Source of the DNA: Candidatus Schekmanbacteria bacterium GWA2_38_11
Lineage (GTDB): Bacteria > Schekmanbacteria > GWA2-38-11
Reading direction: 5' to 3'
NCBI GenBank assembly: GCA_001790645.1
Contig: MGDB01000089.1
Coordinates: forward strand, 439-6,349
Length of the DNA stretch: 5,911 nucleotides
Shown here: positions 1 to 5,193 of the stretch, in pieces
How the letters are laid out: each line of letters opens with the position of its first letter
Position numbering within the stretch: position 1 is the stretch's first letter
Made by a program: the position numbers and the translations under genes
The notes under the pieces: model-generated
The model's database searches: none
Told to the model about the DNA's origin: nothing
What the model saw: only the letters and a program-made list of their open reading frames with translations

Positions 1-638
1 ATAAGATCATACAGCAAAAGAATGACAGGTATTGTTACAGCTATTTCTTTTGTCCTCATTGCTAAGAGTGCACAAACTAAAGAGTAAAGATAAAAAGGGA
101 AATGATACCGAGAAAAAAATTTACCCTTGCATGAGATCAAATTCATCCTGGCTTTGATAAAAAATACCAGAGCCATTAAATAAAACATTGTAGCTAACGA
201 TGTATACCTCTGGACAATGTAGGTCACTGCCTGTGTTTGAATTGGATGCGCTACAAAAAGAAGGGATCCTATTAATGGTAAATTCTTAAGTAAACCAGAA
301 AAGTTATTAAAACCTTCCTCTGCTTGAGTAGTAAGAGCAAATCTGATGAGTAAATAAACAAAAAAGGCTGAAAGTATGTGAATGGCAAGGTTTGTGATAT
401 GAAATCCAAAAACATCTGTTTCGCTAAAATAATAGTCCACTGCAAAGGTTGAATCACAAACACCCCGTGGATTAGAAAGGATATTCCTCAAAGCGGTTGC
501 CAAACTCTTAACCTTATAATTGTCAAGAATTGAAGAATAATCATCAAAATGCCAGGAGGCACTAAAGGTGTTAGAATATATGGCTGCTGCCAATATAACT
601 ATTAACAGCAATCCAATAAATATATCTTTAGGTTTCAT
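1..638 (-). CDS. TMTC-like polytopic membrane protein, probable GT-C glycosyltransferase (C-terminus missing)
   Basis: The frame is open from an ATG at 636-638 to the left edge, giving 212 residues with no stop. The gene is therefore truncated by the window and not necessarily broken. Residues 5-24 form a hydrophobic membrane segment. An FDDY motif follows at 31-34, in the first loop, where GT-C enzymes place their acidic metal or donor-binding residues. Next come a GFHITN..IH motif (78-87), an HPIQT motif (131-135), VQR (142-144) and TKE (196-198), with further hydrophobic stretches near 84-102, 120-131, 148-162, 180-194 and 199-210. This motif order is typical of bacterial relatives of the TMTC O-mannosyltransferases, which usually continue into C-terminal tetratricopeptide repeats; that part would lie off the window. 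It lacks the DE.RYAE signature of ArnT, so I do not call it the Ara4N transferase. The start has no clear Shine-Dalgarno sequence. It is transcribed divergently from the arn genes. The family assignment is fairly safe; substrate and activity are unknown. Confidence 0.75.
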   Translation of the reverse strand, partial: MKPKDIFIGLLLIVILAAAIYSNTFSASWHFDDYSSILDNYKVKSLATALRNILSNPRGVCDSTFAVDYYFSETDVFGFHITNLAIHILSAFFVYLLIRFALTTQAEEGFNNFSGLLKNLPLIGSLLFVAHPIQTQAVTYIVQRYTSLATMFYLMALVFFIKARMNLISCKGKFFSRYHFPFYLYSLVCALLAMRTKEIAVTIPVILLLYDL

Positions 639-669
639 TTTATTGTGGAATGGATTCAATTGCCTGACG

Positions 670-805
670 CTATCAAGATAATACCTATAGCAATATATCT
701 AAAGTTGAACTTCATTTTATATTTAATAAAATTCTTGATATTTATATAAAACAATAAAATCCCTATTGATGCTAAGTCAAGGAGTTCCTCTAATTATCTT
801 GATAG
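670..805. repeat. 13-bp perfect inverted repeat, arms 110 bp apart
   Basis: CTATCAAGATAAT at 670-682 is the exact reverse complement of ATTATCTTGATAG at 793-805. The arms lie in the 284-bp AT-rich region between the divergent membrane-protein gene and arnB. No target-site duplication is visible just outside the arms, and no ORF of note lies between them. The pair could be two copies of an operator, the ends of a very small degenerate element, or a chance match in AT-rich DNA. Only the repeat itself is seen; any role is inference. Confidence 0.5.
751..780 (-). promoter_or_regulatory. Candidate promoter for the divergent membrane-protein gene
   Basis: Read on the minus strand, TTGACT (775-780) matches the -35 consensus at five of six bases. 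After an 18-bp spacer, TATTGT (751-756) matches the -10 consensus at four of six. This would leave a leader of about 110 nt before the ATG at 638. A second possible site is an extended -10-like TGCTATAGG at 684-692. Such matches are common in AT-rich DNA, so this is a weak call. The candidate lies between the arms of the 670-805 inverted repeat. Confidence 0.3.
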
Positions 806-841
806 AAGGAGATTAATTTTTATTTATTGTCTGAAAATTCA

Positions 842-847
842 TATAAT
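842..847 (+). promoter_or_regulatory. Candidate -10 element for the arn operon
   Basis: A perfect TATAAT lies 75 bp upstream of the arnB start. The corresponding -35 position (around 817-824, TTTTTA/TTTATT) is poor. The arn operon must be transcribed from somewhere in 639-922 or from further upstream, and this is the best -10 match on the plus strand, but AT-rich composition makes false hits likely. I see no clear binding box for a PmrA-like two-component regulator. Confidence 0.25.
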
Positions 848-922
848 TTCTTGCCTTTAGGAAAATGTTAAACTATTATTTTTTCAATGAACAAAATTTC
901 AAATTTTTAATTATAAAACAAA

Positions 923-2110
923 ATGGATTTAAAATCCAAAAAACCGTCCCGAAACCAATTCCTTCCATTCTCTCTTCCTACAATCGAAGAAGATGAAATC
1001 TCAGAGGTAGTTGACAGCCTGCGCTCCGGCTGGATTACCACGGGTCCTAAAGTAATAAGATTCGAGGAAGATTTTAAAAACTACATCGGTTGCTCTCACG
1101 CAGTTGCAGTAAATTCAGGAACAGCCGGACTGCACATCTCCCTCATGGCTACTGAAATCAGCGACGGAGACGAGGTAATCACAAGTCCGATGACCTTTGC
1201 AGCTACTGTAAATACCATAGTTATTCAGAGGGCTAAGCCTGTTTTTGCTGACATAAATCCTGAAACCTTGAACATAAACCCGGACTTCATTGAACAAAAA
1301 ATAACTCCCAAAACAAAGGCAATAATTCCTGTCCATTTTGCAGGACAGCCCTGCGACTTAGACAGAATTACTGCAATTGCAAAAAAACATAATCTCCTTG
1401 TCATCGAAGATGCAGCCCACGCTGTTGGGTCTGAGTATAAAGGAGTTAAAATAGGAAAAACTGAGACATTAGCGGTGTTTAGTTTTCATCCAATAAAAAA
1501 CATAACTACCGGTGAAGGAGGTATGATAACAACTGAAAGAGCCGATCTTGCTGAAAAACTCAGGTTATTAAGATTCCACGGCATAAGCAAGGAAGCATGG
1601 AAGAGATATTCCGCTAAAGGCTCGCCCCAGTATGAAATTCTATTACCAGGCTTGAAGTATAATATGCTGGACATCCAGGCAGCTATAGGAATTCACCAGT
1701 TAAAAAAATTAGATAATTTCATAGAAAAAAGAAAAAACTTCGCAAACCAATATGACAATGCCTTAAAAGAAATTCCCGAAATAATAACACCGGGCAGGGT
1801 AACATATGACTGCCTCCATGCCTGGCATCTTTATATAATAAAACTGAGACTTGAAACACTCAAAATCACGAGGGATGAGTTTATAGAGGAATTAAAAAAG
1901 GAAAAGATTGGCACAGGTATCCATTTTACAGCAATTCATCTCCACCCTTTTTATGCAAATAAATTTGGTTTTAAACGCGGAGATTTCCCGAATGCTGAAT
2001 ATGCTTCTGACAGGATAATATCTTTACCATTATACCCGAAGATGAAAGATGAAGACATTGTCTATGTAGTTGAAGCAATAAAAAAGGTTGTGAATGCTAA
2101 CAAAAAATAA
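923..2110 (+). CDS. arnB: UDP-4-amino-4-deoxy-L-arabinose aminotransferase (ArnB)
   Basis: A PLP-dependent, fold-type I enzyme of the DegT/DnrJ/EryC1/StrS family. In the Ara4N pathway ArnB transfers an amino group from glutamate to UDP-4-keto-pentose, giving UDP-Ara4N in the cytoplasm. The 395-residue product is close to the usual 380 or so. Visible landmarks are FLPFSLP (13-19), SGWITTGPK (35-43), the NSGTAGL cofactor phosphate-binding region (64-70), EDAAHA with Asp163 for the pyridine nitrogen (162-167), and FSFHPIKN, in which Lys192 is the Schiff-base lysine. The ATG at 923 is the first start after an in-frame TAA at 914-916. It gives about 12 residues before the conserved FLPF block and has no recognisable Shine-Dalgarno sequence. 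Related sugar aminotransferases such as PseC and PglE share these motifs. The ArnB assignment rests on the sequence together with arnC, arnA-type genes and arnD downstream in canonical order. Confidence 0.93.
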   Translation: MDLKSKKPSRNQFLPFSLPTIEEDEISEVVDSLRSGWITTGPKVIRFEEDFKNYIGCSHAVAVNSGTAGLHISLMATEISDGDEVITSPMTFAATVNTIVIQRAKPVFADINPETLNINPDFIEQKITPKTKAIIPVHFAGQPCDLDRITAIAKKHNLLVIEDAAHAVGSEYKGVKIGKTETLAVFSFHPIKNITTGEGGMITTERADLAEKLRLLRFHGISKEAWKRYSAKGSPQYEILLPGLKYNMLDIQAAIGIHQLKKLDNFIEKRKNFANQYDNALKEIPEIITPGRVTYDCLHAWHLYIIKLRLETLKITRDEFIEELKKEKIGTGIHFTAIHLHPFYANKFGFKRGDFPNAEYASDRIISLPLYPKMKDEDIVYVVEAIKKVVNANKK

Positions 2111-2151
2111 TATATCCAAAAAACATTTTTAATATAGAAAATAAAAAAGAG

Positions 2152-3099
2152 TTGAAACCAAACAGCGAAAATAAATTCCCCCTTTATTTAAGTGTAGTTA
2201 TTCCTGTTTTCAATGAACAGGAAAACCTTGAAACATTATATTCAAGGTTAAAACCAACCTTAGAGAACCTCAAAACATCCTATGAAATTATCTTTATCGA
2301 CGATGGCAGTATGGATAAGTCCTGGATCATTATGGAGGAAATAAAAAAGAATGATAATTCAGTCAAGACGTTTCAGTTTAACCGGAACTATGGTCAGCAC
2401 ACAGCGATTCTGGCAGGGTTCGAACTTTCAAAAGGAGAGGTAATTGTTACTATAGATGCAGACCTCCAAAACCCTCCTGAAGAAATCCCCAAATTACTAA
2501 AGGAAATTGAGAATGGTCATGATGTGGTTGGAGGATGGAGGAAAAACAGGAAGGATCCGTTTTTCAGAAAGTTTATATCTCAGATGGGAAATAAAGTATT
2601 AGCAAGAATTACTGGAATTAAACTTAAAGATTACGGGTGTATGCTCAGGGCATATAAAAGGGAAGTAGTAGAAAGAATCTGTGAGGTTAATGAATTTTCA
2701 AGCTTCTTTATCCCTGCCCTTGCTTATACCTATTCCAACAATTTAATAGAGATTGTAGTAGACCACAACCAGAGGCAGGAAGGCAAATCAAAATATAACT
2801 TATTGAAATTAGCAAAGCTCAACTTTGATATATTGACAAGCTTCTCCCTTATCCCAATCCAGTTAATCACACTGCTGGGGGTCTTTATAGCCTTATTCGG
2901 GGGACTGTTTGGATTAATACTTATCCTGGTAAAAATCTTCTTTAATACTTCCAATGGAATTCTTAGCCTTATTTCTATCTTCTCAGTATTTACCGGAATC
3001 CTGACCTTCTTTCTTGGTCTTATAGGCGAGTATATAGGAAGAATTTATCTTGAAGTAAGGCGGAGACCCCGTTACATCATTACAAATTCAAAAGAATAG
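2152..3099 (+). CDS. arnC: Undecaprenyl-phosphate Ara4FN transferase (ArnC), family 2 glycosyltransferase
   Basis: ArnC transfers 4-formamido-arabinose from UDP to undecaprenyl phosphate on the cytoplasmic face of the inner membrane. The 315-residue product matches the usual length of about 320. The GT2 domain fills residues 12-230: SVVIPVFNE (14-22), IDDGS (49-53), RNYGQH (78-83), the metal-binding DADLQNPPEEIP (102-113), DYGCMLRAY (160-168) and QRQEGKSKY (207-215). Two membrane segments follow at about 232-261 and 268-292, then GEYIGRIY (292-299) and an arginine-rich RRRPRY tail, as in known ArnC proteins. The start is taken as TTG at 2152. The frame is open back to a TAA at 2098-2100, but no ATG, GTG or earlier TTG occurs there. 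The Shine-Dalgarno-like GAG touches the TTG directly, so the start is uncertain; an ATA or ATT start upstream cannot be excluded. It lies 41 bp after arnB. Dolichyl-phosphate-mannose-synthase-like GtrB proteins are the nearest alternative, but the local matches and context favour ArnC. Confidence 0.92.
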   Translation: MKPNSENKFPLYLSVVIPVFNEQENLETLYSRLKPTLENLKTSYEIIFIDDGSMDKSWIIMEEIKKNDNSVKTFQFNRNYGQHTAILAGFELSKGEVIVTIDADLQNPPEEIPKLLKEIENGHDVVGGWRKNRKDPFFRKFISQMGNKVLARITGIKLKDYGCMLRAYKREVVERICEVNEFSSFFIPALAYTYSNNLIEIVVDHNQRQEGKSKYNLLKLAKLNFDILTSFSLIPIQLITLLGVFIALFGGLFGLILILVKIFFNTSNGILSLISIFSVFTGILTFFLGLIGEYIGRIYLEVRRRPRYIITNSKE

Positions 3100-3108
3100 A
3101 TAAAGAAG

Positions 3109-4038
3109 ATGCGAATCCTTGTATTTGGTTATCATAATGTAGGCTATGTATGCCTCAAAGAACTCATAGAGCGGAAAGAAAATGTTGTTGCTGTTGTTAC
3201 CCATAAGGGTGACCCGTCAGAGAATATATGGTTCAACTCAGTCTATGAGTTAGCCTTAAAGAGTAATATACCCGTTTTTTCTCCCACTGATATAAAGGGA
3301 GATATTTTTTTTGAAACCTTAAAAAACCTTAAACCAGAAATAATCTTGTCTTTCTATTACCGGTACCTTATTCCGGAAAACATTCTCAAAATTCCTGCCC
3401 ACGGGGCTATAAACCTTCACGGCTCGCTTCTCCCGAAATACAGAGGCAGATGCCCTGTTAACTGGGTATTGATAAATGGTGAGAAAACAACCGGCGTAAC
3501 CCTTCACTATATGAAGAAAAGTGCAGATAGCGGAGACATAATCTCCCAGCAGGAAGTCCCCATTTCAGAAGATGACGACGCATTGACTCTTTTTAATAAG
3601 ATTACTGAAGCTGCACTTTCTCTCTTTAAAAAGACCTGGCCTCTTATTAAATCAGGAAATTTACATCCGATTCCGCAAGATCCAAGTAAAGCCACCTATT
3701 TTTCTGGAAGAAAGCCTGAAAATGGATTAATAGATTGGAAAAGAGAGGCATCAGAAATTCATAATTTGATAAGGGGTGTTACACATCCATATCCTGGTGC
3801 CTTCACCTTTTATAAAGGGAAAAAACTATTTATCTGGAAATCAGAATTAATTTCTGATAAAAATAATATAAATATTCCATGCGGAAAAATATTAGCAGCT
3901 AATGACAGAGGGATAGAAGTAAAAGCAGGTGAAGGACATCTTTTACTTAAATCAGCCCAGTTTGACTGTGAAGAAGAATTAACCGGTAAAAGGCTTTTCG
4001 AAAGATTCAATTCTATGGCCGGAGATATCTTGGGGTAA
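3109..4038 (+). CDS. arnA: UDP-Ara4N formyltransferase, stand-alone equivalent of the ArnA N-terminal domain
   Basis: This enzyme transfers a formyl group from N10-formyltetrahydrofolate to the 4-amino group of UDP-Ara4N. The 309 residues correspond to the first 300 or so of the fused enterobacterial ArnA and end where the linker to the decarboxylase would begin. The catalytic triad Asn102, His104 and Asp140 is present, in INLHGSLLPKYRGR (101-114) and KKSADSGDI (136-144), at the same residue numbers as in E. coli ArnA. The NWVLINGE..TGVTLH block (118-133) and the C-terminal HPYPGAF (226-232) also match. Methionyl-tRNA formyltransferase shares the fold; the NWVLING region and the arn context argue against it. 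The ATG at 3109 lies 9 bp after arnC and is preceded directly by AAAGAAG, a Shine-Dalgarno-like run with essentially no spacing. Translational coupling to arnC is likely. The gene ends with TAA at 4036-4038 and is not followed in frame by the decarboxylase. Confidence 0.92.
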   Translation: MRILVFGYHNVGYVCLKELIERKENVVAVVTHKGDPSENIWFNSVYELALKSNIPVFSPTDIKGDIFFETLKNLKPEIILSFYYRYLIPENILKIPAHGAINLHGSLLPKYRGRCPVNWVLINGEKTTGVTLHYMKKSADSGDIISQQEVPISEDDDALTLFNKITEAALSLFKKTWPLIKSGNLHPIPQDPSKATYFSGRKPENGLIDWKREASEIHNLIRGVTHPYPGAFTFYKGKKLFIWKSELISDKNNINIPCGKILAANDRGIEVKAGEGHLLLKSAQFDCEEELTGKRLFERFNSMAGDILG

Positions 4039-4075
4039 AGAATTCTTAAAAAAGAACATTCTTTTTCAGAATTCT
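4039..4075. repeat. Imperfect hairpin right after the formyltransferase stop codon
   Basis: AGAATTCT occurs at 4039-4046 and again at 4068-4075; being palindromic, the two copies pair. Inside them one T/C mismatch, five A-T pairs, one bulged A and a GAA/TTC closure continue the stem to a 2-nt loop at 4057-4058, for 16 pairs in all. No uninterrupted T-run follows on the plus strand, so it is not a classic intrinsic terminator. It could still slow transcription or protect the 3' end of an upstream mRNA. The right arm shares TCTTTTTCAGAA with the hairpin at 4171-4196. Confidence 0.6.
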
Positions 4076-4142
4076 ACTCTTAGTTTATAGTTTTTTGGCT
4101 TATAGCTAACAGGGTAGCGGATTGTTTATTACTATTTTATAT

Positions 4143-4161
4143 TAATAGCTATAGGCTATTA
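4143..4161. repeat. Small central hairpin in the arnA spacer
   Basis: TAATAGC at 4143-4149 pairs perfectly with GCTATTA at 4155-4161 around a 5-nt loop, TATAG. A second, competing pairing is TAGCTAA (4103-4109) with TTAGCTA (4159-4165), which would enclose about 50 nt. The stretch 4080-4165 is rich in TATAG/CTATA/TAGCTA words, as seen in some dispersed intergenic repeats. I see no ORF here and no convincing promoter. Confidence 0.45.
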
Positions 4162-4170
4162 GCTACATGT

Positions 4171-4196
4171 GTTTCTGAAAAATCTTTTTCAGAAAC
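4171..4196. repeat. Perfect 12-bp inverted repeat just upstream of the decarboxylase ribosome binding site
   Basis: GTTTCTGAAAAA (4171-4182) and TTTTTCAGAAAC (4185-4196) are exact reverse complements separated by 2 nt. As RNA this would form a stem of about 10 pairs with a 6-nt loop. It ends 5 nt before the AAAGGAGG of the next gene and no T-run follows it, so it does not look like a terminator on either strand. Possible roles are an mRNA processing or stability element that sets the level of the downstream part of the operon, or one end of an inserted repeat. The inverted repeat is certain; its function is not known. Confidence 0.65.
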
Positions 4197-4201
4197 CTCA
4201 C

Positions 4202-4209
4202 AAAGGAGG
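4202..4209 (+). promoter_or_regulatory. Strong Shine-Dalgarno sequence for the TTG start at 4217
   Basis: AAAGGAGG lies 7 nt before a TTG codon. This is the only strong ribosome binding site in the window, and it fixes the start of the decarboxylase gene: the TTG-initiated product begins MKILITGGAGFLG, exactly at the expected edge of the Rossmann fold. It shows that the gene is translated independently and not by read-through from the formyltransferase. Confidence 0.85.
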
Positions 4210-4216
4210 GTAGACG

Positions 4217-5182
4217 TTGAAAATACTAATTACAGGTGGAGCCGGGTTTTTAGGCTCTCATCTTGGAGATGCATTTCTTAAAAGAGGTGATGAAATTTTT
4301 GTCCTTGATGAAGCAAAGGATTTTAAAATAAGACACAACTTGGGAAATCCAAAATTTCATTACATAAGGGACTCCATTCTTAATGAAGAGATTCTTGATG
4401 GACTTATTTTCAAATCAGACCTTGTATATCACATGGCTGCAGTAGTTGGTGTAGAGCATTATGTGGGAGACCCTTATAATGTGCTGAATGTAAATATCAA
4501 CGGAACCCAAAATGTTTTAAAGGCAGCTTTTAAATACAATAAAAAAGTAGTATTTGCTTCAACATCAGAGGTATATGGGCGAAATCCAAATATACCATTC
4601 AGTGAGGATGATGACAGAGTATTAGGGTCAACAAAAATAGACAGGTGGTGTTACTCAACATCAAAGGCTACCGGAGAACATTTCTGCTTCGCCTACCATA
4701 AAATAGGATTACCAGTTGTTGTAGTAAGATATTTTAATGTCTACGGACCGAGGCTTGATAAAATCGATGTAGGGAGGATTATAACAATATTTATGGGTCA
4801 GATTTTAAGAAACGAACCTCTGACAGTAATAGGAAACGGGATGCAGACAAGATGCTTTACTTATATTGATGACGCAATAAAGGCCACAGTTGCCGCAGGC
4901 CTGTTAAAAGAAGCTGAAGGAGAAATATTCAACATCGGAAATAACAAAGAAACTACAATCAAGGAACTGGCTGAAAAAATGATAGAAGTGTCCAGAGTAA
5001 AAAACTCTATCAGACATGTTACTAAGGAAGAAGTTTATGGAGAAAGCTACGAGGATATACAAAGACGCGTTCCCAATACTGACCGGATGAAAAATATTTT
5101 GAAAGTGGATGCAGATACTTCTTTGGAAGACGGGTTAAGGATAACTATTGAATGGTTTAAAGCTATTGGGAATAAGTATTAA
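4217..5182 (+). CDS. arnA: UDP-glucuronate oxidative decarboxylase, stand-alone equivalent of the ArnA C-terminal domain
   Basis: A short-chain (extended SDR) enzyme that uses NAD+ to oxidise UDP-glucuronate at C4 and remove C6, giving the UDP-4-keto-pentose used by ArnB. The 321-residue product has the N-terminal GGAGFLG nucleotide-binding loop (7-13). It also has the TSE motif of the decarboxylase group, Thr116-Ser117-Glu118 within ASTSEVYG, which corresponds to the catalytic Ser and Glu of E. coli ArnA; ordinary epimerases differ here. The catalytic pair Tyr146 and Lys150 lies in RWCYSTSK. YGESYEDIQRRVP (274-286) includes Arg284, which aligns with the essential Arg619 of ArnA. TTG is the start, supported by the strong ribosome binding site. 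The closest alternative is a UDP-xylose synthase, which also carries STSEVYG; the C-terminal block and the position between an ArnA-type formyltransferase and arnD favour the Ara4N role. It is separated from the formyltransferase gene by 178 bp and from arnD by 11 bp. Confidence 0.88.
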   Translation: MKILITGGAGFLGSHLGDAFLKRGDEIFVLDEAKDFKIRHNLGNPKFHYIRDSILNEEILDGLIFKSDLVYHMAAVVGVEHYVGDPYNVLNVNINGTQNVLKAAFKYNKKVVFASTSEVYGRNPNIPFSEDDDRVLGSTKIDRWCYSTSKATGEHFCFAYHKIGLPVVVVRYFNVYGPRLDKIDVGRIITIFMGQILRNEPLTVIGNGMQTRCFTYIDDAIKATVAAGLLKEAEGEIFNIGNNKETTIKELAEKMIEVSRVKNSIRHVTKEEVYGESYEDIQRRVPNTDRMKNILKVDADTSLEDGLRITIEWFKAIGNKY

Positions 5183-5193
5183 ATTTAAGGAAA

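Noticed and set aside
272..463. A 63-codon minus-strand ORF
   Set aside because: It overlaps the TMTC-like gene on the same strand in another frame. The TMTC-like frame carries family motifs and is open across the whole stretch.
1..638. ArnT lipid A Ara4N transferase
   Set aside because: The ArnT N-terminal DE.RYAE motif is absent; FDDY, GFHITN, HPIQT and TKE in this order point to the TMTC-like family.
805..875. Possible short leader peptide (GAAGGAG at 805-811, TTG at 828, stop at 873)
   Set aside because: The spacing from the purine-rich run to the TTG is about 16 nt, the peptide would be 14 residues with no informative composition, and no attenuator-like hairpin follows.
4039..4096. Intrinsic terminator after the formyltransferase gene
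   Set aside because: The hairpin is AT-rich and imperfect and no T-run follows its base directly; the six Ts at 4091-4096 are 15 nt away. Termination here would also cut off the rest of the pathway.
4217..5182. UDP-glucose 4-epimerase
   Set aside because: The TSE motif (116-118) and the RRVP arginine block (283-286) are decarboxylase features, and the gene sits inside an arn operon.
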